Assembly: GCA_034440615.1 (NCBI GenBank)
Contig: JAOTOM010003991.1
Coordinates: forward strand, 1 to 64,000
Direction of reading: 5' to 3'
From: Ashinkailepas kermadecensis
Lineage: Eukaryota > Arthropoda > Thecostraca > Neolepadidae
Length of the DNA: 64,000 nt
Part shown: positions 21,548-33,345 of the stretch, one piece after another
Numbering within the stretch: the stretch's first letter is position 1
How the letters are laid out: the number at the start of each line of letters is the position of its first letter
Position numbers and translations under genes: made by a program
Notes under the pieces: generated by a model
Databases searched by the model: none
What the model was told of the DNA's origin: nothing
What the model saw: only the letters and a program-made list of their open reading frames with translations

Positions 21548-24500
21548 TAGGGTGTCCCAGATTACATGAAGGTGTTCAAAATCACGAGGTCACCCCTCCA
21601 TCCCGAACCTTGGTCAATTTTAAGCTTTCTGACAAGTTTTCAGAATTAACTACCGGTAATTATGCTTTGTTTTTACGATTTGAAGTTTTTGCTATTTTTT
21701 GGCCCGATTTGGTGTTATGTGCGACGTTGGCGTTGCAGTCTCCCGGGCAAAAGTCGACGTTCTGGATACGGATTACTGCATTTGCTATATTCAAAACCAC
21801 TTAAACGTCGAAAATTCAAGAATGAGCGTTTAACATAATTTGAAAATACTCTACAATTAGAAGTGCAAATTTGTCACCTAGATAACCCAATTTTGCAACC
21901 AAAGTCATGCTGGTATATTTCATGAAGATGAAAGCACCGTGTTTTTTCTGTGATTTTTAATAGTGCTACAAATGTTGTGTATTCTAGCGTACTCAAAGTT
22001 CTGAGAGACTCAAGTATTTTCTTGGTGGTTCCATATTATTCCCAAATGCATACATTTAGCTCTTACAAAATGAGTCGGTTTATTTATTATTCATGAGAAC
22101 ACAACAGCTTATGACACACTTCATCACTGCACCAATATGCGGTGATCTAGCTAAACACAGCCGCTAAAGCCGAATAACCCGTTCTCACCATCATTATAGC
22201 AGGTTTCGGCGAAGCCCATCCTCGAATCTCCTCCTCATTTACATGAGCAAATAGTCGCACTTCTTATGTCCATAGCTCTGCCGGTGCCACTCCACAACTT
22301 GTGCCAAATCTTGTAGATCACTCTCGTTAGTGGTTCTATCAATCAACTCCTGGAGGAGTTTTATACCCCTTTCAGTTCCATCATTCACGACCGCCAGACT
22401 GTCGACGTATTTTTTGAACTTGCAGAAGCTTTCGCTTTGCTCCCATGTCTCAGCACGTGTGCCTGTCCACTCCGCATCGATCTCCAGGAGGTTGAATAGC
22501 AACCATGACCTCTGACCCACCAGGTCTTCCAGTGCGTTAACCCTGGATAGCGGCACAGGTGCAGGCTTCCCCATTGGTACTGACTGTGGGCGAGTGAATG
22601 ACGCAAGTTTCGTGGCGATCAATTATCTTTCAGCATCAGAGATGTCCGTGTCACACAACGACAGAATGACGAGCGACTCGTCGAGGTATGCTGTGTGTCT
22701 TCTGATGGACGACAGTACAGCCTCCGCTACAGCCTTGAACTCCGGTATACCGCTCAGCTCCATCATCTCCTTTGCATACGACAGATCGTTCCTGGGAGCC
22801 ACTGTCGCCAGTGATGAGCACAGAAAGTAAGGCCCGTGGAACAAGGCGATGAATATGGCTGCAATCTGAATCTGCTGACCTTTGGTCAAGTCTAGCTCGA
22901 GTTGGTCCATCATGAGGCTCATCTTTAGGATGTAAATGGCATCAGCCATGAACCGGGCCTCGTGCATGGCTCCAGGCCGTCGGAGGAACGTCGTGTCACG
23001 TATGTCAGCCCCCAGGTACAGCGCAATCAGTTGGCATAGCTCCTTGTAATCATCCCGGGGAAATGTACCCGACTGCAGATGCTCGAAGGCCCATGCCAGA
23101 ACACGCTTGGCCTTCCTGTAGATGAATGACCCTGGTTCATGTTTGCTCCAGCTGAACAACTTTAGGCTTCCTCGGGTGTCCCGTTTGGACCACGAAGCCT
23201 TGAACTTCTTGTACATTGCTTTGTTAGGTCCTTGCGTCTTGCCAAAGATCGCTGCGGCTGCATGCGTGACATGACGTTCATGCACATGTCTCCGACATTC
23301 TAACCCCAGGACAGCATGCCCTACTGTCTTTTCAATACGCCAGGTAGCGCCGGACTTGTGGCCAGAGTTGGATGATGTAGTGTCGTACACAATACCCGTG
23401 ACTGTGTGGAGTTTAACATTATTCTCATTTAATGTGTTTACCACTGTTGCAGCCACATCAACACCCTTACTACTTTGGAATAGTGGTATACCCAGAAGTT
23501 TCGGTACCGGGAGCTCATCGCCACCACTTATCAAAACTGCTCCCCGGTCTTCCACGTCGCGCCCCTTTGGCGAGATCATCTTCGTGTCGAAATGCACAAC
23601 AGGATGCGAAGGCGGTACGAAATTTTCCCTAATGTCATCAGCTTTATTCTTTCTGGCCTTCTTTGCAGCGCGATGTAAGCTGCTTTTGGACGTGGCTAAT
23701 TTCTACGCTTCGCCCCCAGATAAAGCTATTGTATGGGTGGTTGCCATCGCTCGTTGTCTGAAACTCATATTCAACCGGTCATGCTTTACACATAGTTCCG
23801 TTGCGACGCGCTTCCGGCCGGCACATTCTCGCCCCGTAGGCCGATAAAAGTCCACGTCTCTATCGGAGGCATCGCCATCTGACTCATCGAGCTCTTCATC
23901 CGCGTCAGTTTGTTCATCTTCTTCATTTATCTGACTTGTACTTGCCCCAGCGCCTTCATATGTAGGGTCTCTTCCGCATCGTTCCTGCTGCAGTCTCCTT
24001 TTCTCGCTAATATTTATTCGCTTGGCCATCAAACCGTCTCTCCCAGCCATACTACCGGGCTGATCCGGCATGCACATTTGCTTGTACCACTGCAAGTCTG
24101 TTTTCCATTCAGTTTGTAGCCGGCTTCTTTTCTTTAGTCTTTCCTCCAGATCGACAGGGCTCAGGTCACAAAGCTGGACGAGATAAGCTTTGAAAGCATC
24201 CGTCTGTTGTTGAGATTTTGGTGGCAGGTGGGTGAACTTCTTGTAGGCCTGTAGAACCCTCAGCACCCGAATTATGCAAAGGCTCAACTTCACCACTGGA
24301 ATGGCACTTGGTTTCCACAAGAGTTATATAAGCTCTTGAGCGATGGTGCGGGCGATGTAGGATAATTTAGTATTTTTATGTGTTTTTCGTAGATACAGGA
24401 ATCTTTGGATGACACTCTTGTTCTGGGGCAGTTTTGAGAAGGGGAAATCTTCAATGGGTGGGCCTGTCATTTCGTTGATAGGCGTTCGGAGGCCTGGACG

Positions 24501-25378
24501 ATGTGGGCGAATTTTCCGTGCCCGTCTATGAGTGGACACAGCGGCCGACTCCTGCCCACAGCCAGATCGAGTGCGGGTCTGCAGAATATTGCCCCTCCGG
24601 ACAGGATTGTCACTTTTGGCGCCATGGGGACGCCCTGATTTCCCCATCTGAGTTATCAGGCGAATTAAAACCAATGACTAGTGTATGTACCCACATCAGC
24701 TGTCCACAACTGCCCGGCTTGTTCTAAAAAATGAAACCGCTCCAATTTGAATTTGTGACTCACGTGGACTCGCACGTGTATTTTTATTAATGTACTTTGA
24801 TGTAAAAATAGACCAAAACGCGCCTGTGCACTGTGCAGTGTTTCGGCAGACTTAAAGATGGGTTGTGTTGTTGAGTTCACATGGGATAATTTGCATCTCA
24901 AATGGGTTATTTTACTTCCAAAATGTATTCCACAAATTATCTTTCGCTTTATTTACAGCACCATTGGGAAAATAACCAAAAACACGGCACTTTCATGTAC
25001 ATGGAAGATACTGTCATGACTAGTAGCAAAATTGGGTTATCTGGGTGACAAATTTGCACCTCTAATTTTAGAGGATTTTCAAAATTATGTTAAATGCTTA
25101 TTCTTGACGTTATGTCGACGTCTAAGTGGTTTTGAATATAGCAAATGCAGTAATCCCTGTCCAGAACGTCGACTTTTGTCCGGGAAACTGCAACGCCAAC
25201 GTCGCATATAACACCAAATCGGGCCAAAAAATAGCAAAAACTTCAAATCGTAAAAGCAAAGCATAATTACCGGTAGTTAATTCTGAAAACTTGTCAGAAA
25301 GCTTAAAATAGACCAAGGCTCGGGATGGAGGGGTGACCTCGTGATTTTTAACACCATCATGTTATCTGGGACACCCTA
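21548..25378 (-). mobile_element. Complete hAT-like DNA transposon, 3.83 kb
   Basis: The termini are TAGGGTGTCCCAGATTACATG (left) and its inverse (right), fitting the hAT terminus rule T/C-A-R-N-G. Inverted repeats extend ~420 bases (to about 21973 and from about 24955) with moderate divergence. An 8-bp target duplication, TTGCACAC, flanks the element at 21540-21547 and 25379-25386. It fits the hAT target preference nTnnnnAn. Repeat A copy 2 shows the single unoccupied site. One transposase frame fills the centre on the minus strand. Structure and boundaries are directly visible; the superfamily is inferred from termini, duplication length and protein motifs. Confidence 0.9.
22239..24674 (-). 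pseudogene. hAT-like transposase, 812-codon frame with three stops
   Basis: A single reading frame from ATG at 24674 to the stop at 22239 is interrupted only by TAA (24324-24326), TAG (23703-23705) and TAA (22623-22625), with no frameshift. The N-terminal third is basic, then an acidic linker (DEELDESDGDASDRDVD) precedes the core. VVHFDTKMI is the likely first catalytic Asp region. IVYDTTSSNSGHKSGA holds the second, followed by LECRRHVHERHV (the CxxH-type block). RRPGAMHEARFMADAIYIL comes before the third acidic position. The C-terminus (VNDGTERGIKLLQELI) resembles the family's closing block. The protein would bind the long inverted ends and cut and paste the element. All three stops are one C-to-T change from Gln codons, so inactivation looks recent. 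IS3EU-type or another hAT-related branch is possible. Confidence 0.7.
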
Positions 25379-25493
25379 TTGCACACCGCTGTGCGTTCAC
25401 ATCGGAAAAGCGAGCGCCACCCTAGCCCCTCCCCCGCCCCGACTGTCGGCCCCGGGGGACCGGCGGCGTCGGCCGTCGGCTCGGCGGGGTTAG

Positions 25494-25495
<2 letters not shown>

Positions 25496-25549
<54 letters not shown>
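25496..25549 (+). repeat. TA dinucleotide microsatellite
   Basis: Uninterrupted TA run of ~54 bases within repeat A. The run at the same site in copy 2 (about 48382-48404) is shorter. Confidence 0.97.
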
Positions 25550-25551
<2 letters not shown>

Positions 25552-26099
25552 TGTGGATGGTATGATGTACATACGGGTGGACCAGGCTGCCTACCTGACG
25601 AGTGTCTGTCCGACGAATGGATCAGGCTGTCTACCTGACGAGGGCCTATCTGTCGAATGGACCGGTCTGCCTATCAGATGAGTGGACCAATCTTCCTACC
25701 CTACGAGTGTCTCTATCTGACGAATGGACCAGTCTGTCTACCTGACGAATGTCTATATGACGAGTGACCTATATGTCGCAAACTGTATCCCCCATGCAAG
25801 CCCTTTTGATTACCGTGGCTTGCATGCCGATAACAAATCTGGTCTAGTCGTTTGGCGTAACAGCCTTTTTCGTGTTTCAGACGTTCTCCAAACTTACAAA
25901 TTGTGTTTATGCCATTTGATTTTCACCTTGACAATTCTAAAAGATGTAAAATTTATTGGAGCTTCTTTCGATGCTAATGCTTTCAAATTTCCCATATTAA
26001 AGGCGTCAAATGATGAACAGCTTTTCCCATAGCGTTGCGATAAGTTGTTTTTCTTTTGCTACTAGATGGCGCCCTAATTGTCCTACTTAAAAACATAAA

Positions 26100-28467
26100 A
26101 ATAGGTTTTGTTTTGTCATGTGCCTTCCTGCCACTTTGGCAGTTTCCATGTTTGCCTGCGTGAGCGCCTGTCTGTCAATCTCTCTGTTGCTTCGCACCTC
26201 GGCCTATTTTCTGTCTGTCTGTCTGGCTTTCTTTGTGCCTCTTTTTCTTCCTTTTTCTGGCTCTCTTTCTTTCTTTCTTTCCTCCTTTCATTCGATCTTT
26301 TTGCTTTCTTTCCTTCTTTCTTTCTTTCGTTCTTTCTTTCTTTTTCCTTCTTTATCTTTCCTTTCCTTTCTTTTTTCTTTTTTTCTTTCTTTCTTTCGTT
26401 CTGTCTGTCTGTCTGTTTGTCTATCTGTCTGTTTGTCTGTCTATCTGTCCGTCTGTCTGTCTGTATGCCTGCCTGTCTGTTTGTTTGTTTGTTTGTCTGT
26501 CTGCCCGGCTGCCTGTCTGGCTGTCTTTCTGTCTAACTGTCTGTGTGGTCAGGACAGATAAACCAAACTTGTTCGTTGTGGCAGAACTGCGGCGACATCG
26601 CAGCTGTTCGCCAGTACCGCGTGTTTCTAATCCGATAGCGAGGCGTCACGTGCATCTATTGTCCTGAGACTGGGTTGATAAGTCCTATCCTGAGAAAATC
26701 TTGCTTTCTCACGTCAACACGTTCTCACCTGCTCCTTGTTGCCGGGCGCAGCCTGAGGAACCGATCTCCCCTTAGCAGTAAAAGTACCACCTATCTACAA
26801 GGCAATAGCACAGGTACCACATAATATCCTGAGAACGCCTATAACTTGCCCTCCCTTCCTCTCACTAGAAACACGGCAATATCACAAACACCTGAAGTAA
26901 CCCGTATCACCACCTGATGGCAGGGTTTAGGAACCAAAATCTTGTCCGTTCCACAAACCAGAATATGGTGATGGGGCAGGGGTGACGGATTCAAGGCTGT
27001 CATGGGGGCGGGGGTCAAGACATTACGGCGGTAATGGCACCCCGATGCGCTGCTTGTTACCTTATGCGATGGTTTTTCCATTTTTATATTCATTTAGTTC
27101 GGCAATATTTCCCTGTCTTTTATGCGATCTTCTTCATAATTCCCTGCCATTTGATATTGAGGATGGCTCCCGGGAGCTACATCAACGCTAAATATCGAGT
27201 TGATAATATCGAAAGCAAAATATTGAAGGAGCAAAATATCGAACACTCGCATCATAGCAAACGCAAAGTAGCGAATCGCTAAATATCCAATGCGCAACAT
27301 ACCGAATACGCATAATATCGAATCGCTAAACATCGCAAGCACAAAACTTCTAGCACACAAATGTTCGGACCGGAGCATAGCGAATGCTCAGAATATCGAA
27401 CACGCAAAATATCGAGAGAAAAAAACAAAAACATGACAAACGCCGGCCAGTCTGGTCACTCACATGACGTCATCTCCCTTGCGTACATACTCCCTCACCA
27501 TTCAACTGTTTGACATTCAGTATTCGCTTACTGCTCTATAAAGATTGAATGGCAGTAGCAGACCGCAAAGTGAAATAAATAACAATGAAACACATCCATA
27601 TCTGTTAATGATACAATTTATATACGTCATTAACACAACATGTGGGGACGGACTGAACCTGTTTTTATTTGCTTGTTGGTGATGCCCTTTCCAACATGCT
27701 GCGAAGTTCTACCAATGCGACTTCATGTCATACCTAGCAATACTTACAGTTGAAGAATCATCTAAATGAATTCTGATGAGGTGTTTTGCTCATCAGCTTG
27801 CATGTTTATCCCCTTCCCACTCCCAATTTGTGCCTTGTCCCAGCCCTCATCACCGCTCAATCTTAAGCCATTGAATTTTGGGCTCCATATGCATACCGTC
27901 TGTCGCAAGTTCCACAAAGCGTGGTATCACATGGGAGAGAGGTATCACCATAGGACAACATGAAGCATTGTCGTATCGACAAACAATAGGTTACAGGAAA
28001 CAGGGGTGACAAATCAGGCTGCACGAAACTGATTGTCATGTCTTCTTCCAAATACAAAATTAGTCTCCATTTTCTACCTAATCCAGAGGCGTCGCTTGTA
28101 AACTTTGGGGATGGCGCAAGCCACCTCAGCTTTATTTTGTGTAATCCCAATAAGGATTTAACACATGCATGGTATGCTGAAAAAGAAAATGCACATTAGA
28201 ACATCAGCATACATTGCAATTAAATCCAAAAATGATGATTAAATGCCTAAATTTTGCCTTAAAAATAATGCCTTGTTGCTCTTGTGTTCAGTGTGTATGC
28301 ATATGGATGTCTTAATTATCTTTCCTTGAAATTTTCTATTTTGCTACCAATATTGGCCTGCTATCTTCACAAACATTACCATCCTTGTCAATGCCAATCA
28401 CATCCAATCCCCGCAAAACAATAATTGGTGAGCTGTCAATGACAGCAAAACATGCATAGTTAACACA
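26100..28467 (+). repeat. Dispersed repeat Z, copy 1
   Basis: Matches 58442-60935 in inverted orientation along its whole length. Shared landmarks are: GTGCCTTCCTGCCACTTTGGCAGT; a CTTT then CTGT microsatellite; CGCCAGTACCGCGTGTTTC; GTCATGGGGGCGGGGGTCAAG; a patch of AATATCGAA words (27.19-27.42 kb); AAGTTCTACC; GTGGCGCAAG-like words; AATAATTGGTGAGCT; and CATGCATA. There is no long frame apart from microsatellite translations. It directly follows repeat A here but not at the other A copy, so A and Z are separate families. Ends are defined by loss of similarity; no terminal repeats recognised. Confidence 0.8.
26262..26545 (+). repeat. CTTT / CTGT microsatellite
   Basis: CTTT-rich tract (about 26262-26398) passing into CTGT tetranucleotides with many variants (about 26399-26545). 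The Phe/Leu/Ser and Cys/Leu/Ser/Val frames are its translation. Confidence 0.95.
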
Positions 28468-28894
28468 TAAACACCCCCCCCCCGGGAGAAGAAAACCGCC
28501 CCCCCCCCCAACGAGGTGATCTGTGGCCGGGGGGGGGGGGGGTGCGGGGGGGGGGGGGTGTTGTGCTGGACCGACTTTTTCCTGCGCCGTCGACAGCCCC
28601 CGGAAAACGTTTTGGTGATTTTCTGTGTGCTATCAAGATCACGGCGCATTGCGACTCCTGTCATCAGTGCTTTGGCGACCGGTTCCGGGACAGAATTGTT
28701 GTGGGTACACAAGGCGAGGAGGCTCGTCGACGCATTCCCCAGGTAAAACACCACACGCTCGGCGTGGCGACTGACATGTGCCGCGCGAGAGAGGGCGCTG
28801 ATCACAATAGTGCCGACATTACGGACTCTGCCGCCGTGGCGCGTCTCTCAACATGCCGCCTCGGCCGAACGCCTGCTGTGCGAGCCGACACTGC
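28468..28894. other. Poly-C/poly-G cluster and GC-rich flank
   Basis: Runs of C (28477-28487, 28500-28508) and G (28530-28541, 28547-28557) lie within 90 bases and can pair with each other. Such runs are error-prone in assemblies. The remainder to 28894 is GC-rich with no recognised gene. Confidence 0.5.
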
Positions 28895-29205
28895 TGTGTC
28901 CACTGGCCGGCACTGGCGCTGTGTCCGCTGGCGGGCACTGGCGCTTGTCCACTGGCCGGCACTGGCGCTGTGTCCACTGGCCGGCACTGGCGCTGTGTCC
29001 ACTGGCCGGCACTGGCGCTGTGTCTGCTAGTCGGCATTGGCGCTGTGTCTGCTAGCCGGCACTGGCGCTGTGTCTGCTAGTCGGCATTGGCGCTGTGTCT
29101 GCTAGTCGGCACTGGCGCTGTGTCTGCTAGCCGTCGTGGCCGCTGTCTGCGCTAGTCGACACTGGCGCTGTGTCTGCTAGTCGGCATTGGCGCTGTGGCC
29201 GACAT
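28895..29205 (+). repeat. 25-bp GC-rich minisatellite
   Basis: About twelve units with core GGCACTGGCGCTGTGT. The first five units carry CCACTGGCCGG before the core. The later ones carry CTGCTAG(T/C)CGG, so the array has two sub-families laid one after the other. The Trp/Cys/Arg-rich frames are artefacts. Confidence 0.9.
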
Positions 29206-29209
29206 CCGT

Positions 29210-30440
29210 CGTGGCCGCTGTCCGTTGCCGACGGGCCCTGCGTCGAGTCGTGAGCGAGTGTCGAGCGCTCAAGAGACGCTGCAATGCATGCGGCAGCGTC
29301 GGCCATTTTGTCGTGTCCGAGCTGGGTCCCGATCGCCGCAGCGGCTCAGCGCGTCAGCCACGCGGTGGTGTGTCACGTGGGCGGAGATAGTCCTCGCCAG
29401 GGGGAAGGTCAGCTGGCGGTCACGGTCTGTCGGCCCGGTCCTGCAGCCGGGGGGCAGGGATGAGCATGGCCAACTTGGACCGGCGCCAGTATTGTGGTAT
29501 GCCTGCTCCCTACGAGCTCAAACGTGCACCAGTCACCGGCCCATCGTCTCTGCGACGTGAGATCACTCATGTCGGGCAGGGCAAGGCGCTGCGACCGACG
29601 CGGCAGGTTCGAGTTACGCTGCAGCATCCTGCCGGCTCCTGACTACTGCTAGTGCTACAATCTTCTGGACCGCCGGTGGACACCGCCTCCGCCGCCATGG
29701 GGTGTTTATCGCAGACGCAAGCTTATGCGACAAAACGGTATCAGTGGCCGTGTAAGCGTTGGAGGGGGTGCAAGGCGTTCTGCTCGCATGTACTGATGGC
29801 ATCAAGCTGAGGATCTTACCTCCAGACTTCCCCGCCCAAATCCGCCCAGTGCGTGAAATGGGACCGGAAGGAAACTCCCGTAGTGTGACCATTGCGGCAC
29901 AGCATGCGCAAGCGGCTTCATCCACGACGTGCTGTGCCGCTTAGCGTGCGAGAACAGAAGTAAAATTATCTGCATCGGCGGAGGGTGGCACTAGTGACAA
30001 CGGGTTTCCGCGAGGAACTCGATGGAGTTAGTTTCAGGCCCGCACTGCGCCATCTATTGGGAATGAATAGCAACACAAGTGTTCGAGCTGGCTGGCAGAG
30101 ATGCCGGCACCTCGCGCTCGCGAGGAAGCTCGCGACGCAGAATATCGGCCGCGCAGACGGTCGAGCGGACGACCTCACCAGGTGTAATGAGCCACAAGGT
30201 CCGCCGGAGTCCGCTTTTGTAGCCCATGAGGAGGCGTTGAAGTCGCACTTTCAGCGACTGTTTAACGCGGAGTACTGTGCGAGGTGAAAGCTCCTCAAGA
30301 CCAGCTGGATATCAAGGACCAACTGGACGAGCTACTGGCGAAGACCGTCATAACGCCAGTGCACTACCGTACGGAGTGGTAGTGCATGTCCAATACCCAT
30401 CGTCAAAAGTCGAGCGGCGCTCGCTTGTGCTTGGATTTGT
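29210..30440 (+). pseudogene. Relic of a Gypsy-type LTR retrotransposon (gag end to RT start)
   Basis: Two signatures support this. RRCNACGSVGHF (about 29274-29310) is most of a CCHC zinc knuckle; the final Cys is lost to a frameshift. LDELLAKTVITPVHYRTEW (about 30322-30379) is followed, after a stop, by KSSGARLCLD (about 30407-30436), and together they match the N-terminal part of Gypsy-class reverse transcriptase. The distance between them fits a protease-containing interval, where no motif is readable. The catalytic YxDD region is absent and no LTRs were found. The relic is old and broken in many places. Assignment is by motif only. Confidence 0.55.
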
Positions 30441-30802
30441 AAGCGCTCAATATATTCGCCAAGCGGCCTGCCCATCCGGTGATATCACAGCATGATGCCG
30501 TAGCCAACATGGGAGTAGGCGCGAGCTGGCGTGGATCCATCATGGATGCGAAAATGTGTTGAACCCAACTCAATGTGAGTGAACCAAACACAATGTTAAT
30601 ATCAATATGTTGCTAATTTGACGAACGTCTTCGTTGGTCCTCCACTTTTATTTGTGGGAATTGGGCCCCGCTAAAAGTGCATATGACGAGCATGCTTTTG
30701 GATGGCCTTCGACTTCAGACGGTCACTCACAGACAGCCTTTCTCTAACTTTAGACTTTCCTTCTGCGAGTTTATACTGCTCCTATCCAAATTCAGTCGGC
30801 CA

Positions 30803-30804
<2 letters not shown>
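30441..30804. other. Unassigned
   Basis: No recognised feature. Possibly the remainder or LTR edge of the Gypsy relic, without supporting repeats. Confidence 0.3.

Positions 30805-30877
<73 letters not shown>
30805..30877 (+). repeat. TA dinucleotide microsatellite
   Basis: Uninterrupted run of ~73 bases. Confidence 0.97.
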
Positions 30878-30879
<2 letters not shown>

Positions 30880-31300
30880 ATCTAGTAGACATGCCGATGT
30901 TGGCCGCTGTCGCCATGTGTCGGGTCACCAACTTGGTATCACGTAAGCGGTATGCCGACATAGGGCCGCTGTCGGTCGATATCGTCAGACGGGCCTGGAA
31001 TACCAACATATGTCGGAATTAGTTCGGCATATTACAAGCAGCCAGCTGACGTCAGGACGTTGCCTGAAATTTCACTCCCCAGCCGACAGCGGGCCGCTGG
31101 CATTCCAACAGCATCCCATCATCGGCCTCACATCGGCTACATGTCGGCTGGAGCATGCCGCTATATATCCAGTGAACATGCCGACAGCGGCTCGTTGTCA
31201 GCTGGGGAGTGGAGTGCTTTCCCATTTCGACACCCAGCTGACATCCAGCCGACGGGCAGACTGGTCCACTCGTCCTGCACGCCGCGGACCATGGTAGCAT
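30880..31300. repeat. Degenerate CCGACAGCGG / CAGCTGACGTC repeat patch
   Basis: Words such as gccgacagcgg, ggccgctgtcgg, catgtcggctgg and agctgacatc recur in both orientations. CACTCCCCAGCCGACAGCG (about 31074-31092) is mirrored by TGTCAGCTGGGGAGTGGAGTG (about 31198-31218), giving an imperfect hairpin of ~145 bases. No coding motif. Confidence 0.5.
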
Positions 31301-31884
<584 letters not shown>

Positions 31885-32049
31885 CGTGAGAGAGTGAGAG
31901 AGTATCAAGTACTATCCGTGCATCAATTTTGAAGGAAATTTGAGGAGGCCGATCTTAACCTTTGATCCTGAATATCTTCGTAGTGTTTTGTAATATAGCT
32001 TGTTGAATGTGTTCATGATAATCGGTGTACCAAGCTCTATCAGTAGATT

Positions 32050-32505
32050 ATAGGACAAATGTACGCATAGCAGATGTACGTAGCAAATGTCAGTAAGCAA
32101 ATGCACGTATGCGCAAAAGTACGTACGGCAAATGTATGTTAGCGCATATGCACGAAAGCGCAAATTATGTATGGCGAATGTACGTATGGCAGATGTACGT
32201 AACAGCAAATGTACCTATGACAAAGACACTTGAGCAAATGTACGTCAGCACAATAGCACGTAAACGCAAACGTACGTGAGCGCCAATGTACGTATGCGTA
32301 AATGTACGTAAGCACAAATGGACGTAAGTGCGAATGTGTGTAAGCGCAAATGTACGTAAGCGCAATGATACGTAAGAGTAGATGTACGAATGCGCAAAAG
32401 AACGTAATCGCAAAGGTGAATATGCGTAAATGTACGTGATTGCAAATGTGCGTAAGCGCAAAAGTATGTCAGCTCAAATGTAGGTAGGCACATATGGACG
32501 TAAGC
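32050..32505 (+). repeat. GCAAATGTACGTAAGC-type minisatellite (~16 bp)
   Basis: About 28 degenerate units of gcaaatgtacgtaagc with variable middles (gcgcaaatg, agcacaaatgg, tgcgcaaaag). Minus-strand Thr/Tyr/Ala/His-rich frames are by-products. Confidence 0.85.
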
Positions 32506-32855
32506 ATGGGTGTAACCACGGTTTCGAAATTGGAGTGTGTGTGCGTGTGGGGGGGGGGTGGAGAAATCAGGGACGTGGTAAGTTTGGAGACAAGATTGAG
32601 GGATAGAGGCCCCCCCCTCCCCCCGAAAAAAAAATTGGGTTTTCAACCACTTCGTTTTCAATGTCTGGTTTTGAGATTTGCTATAGTTAAAAATGATATT
32701 TTTCGGACAAAATTGGGGATATTAGCAGTATAAGATGCTTTTCATTTTCTTCAGAATACCAAGTTGATAAAGGTGACTAAGATGATGACAAAAGATATTT
32801 TATGTGCAAGTGAAAAAGCAAAAAAATTGCAAACATTTTCGAACATAAAAAAACA
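32506..32855. other. Unassigned, with G- and C-runs
   Basis: Contains GTGTGGGGGGGGGGTGG (about 32548-32562) and CCCCCCCTCCCCCCG (about 32610-32625). No gene recognised. Confidence 0.35.
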
Positions 32856-33345
32856 AAACTAACCTGACCTAACCAAACCTAACCCATTTGTTTCTTTTAT
32901 GGAGGCAAATTCGCGTACAAGCTTTTCTTGTTACCACCCTCAAACACGATATTACCGAAAGGTTTCCAAAAATAAAATAAGAAAAAATTATTTTTTAAAA
33001 ACACAATTATTCAAAAGCAGCTTAGGTTAGGTTAGGTGATGTTAGGTCGGGCCAAGTTTTCTTTTTAAATTTGAGAATTTTCAGAAAAAAAATTAATTTA
33101 CATTTTCCTAATTATGTTTTTGCATTTTTGTATCCAAAGGTAGGTTACGCTAGGTTAAGTTAGGTTATGTTGCATTTTATTTTATTTTTAAACATTTATT
33201 TTTGTGGAATGTTACCCAACTCAAAGTACATTTTCGGAATTATTTTTTCTCACAACCTGAAAGCTAAGCATTTGGACAGAAAATAAGTCGTCCCATCATC
33301 TTAGTCACCTTCATAAACATGGTATTCCAAAGACAAATTATACAA
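32856..33345 (+). repeat. TTAGG-bearing module, isolated copy
   Basis: Same order as at 10.66-13.2 kb: ACCTGACCTAACC, CCCATTTGTTTCTTTTATGG, CTTGTTACCACCCTC, GGTTAGGTTAGG twice, CTCACAACCTG and CACCTTCATAAACATGG. About 80 bases around the last two words are nearly identical to 10.95-11.03 kb. Confidence 0.75.

Larger units (their letters stand above)
21331..26070 (+). repeat. Dispersed repeat A, copy 1 (split by a hAT-like transposon)
   Basis: Sequence outside 21548-25378 matches 46.88-48.69 kb in inverted orientation. Shared parts in order are: CACACAGGCAAATGGCTG, GAGCACAGT-ACCGCATCATG, the target site, CGCTGTGCGTTCACATCGG, a GC-rich block, a TA microsatellite, TTTGATTACCGTGGC, AGACGTTCTCC and TGATGAACAGCTTTTCCCATAGCG, ending near GCGCCCTAATTGTCC. 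It has no coding content. Between the TA run and TTTGATTACC lie degenerate repeats of ACCTGACGAGTG / CGAATGGACC, longer here than in copy 2. Confidence 0.8.

Noticed and set aside
22239..24674. Reassigned stop codons (TAR read as Gln) in the organism
   Set aside because: Other broken frames here have stops at positions needing Tyr (1029) or Trp (RNase H near 63.17 kb), so ordinary decay explains them.
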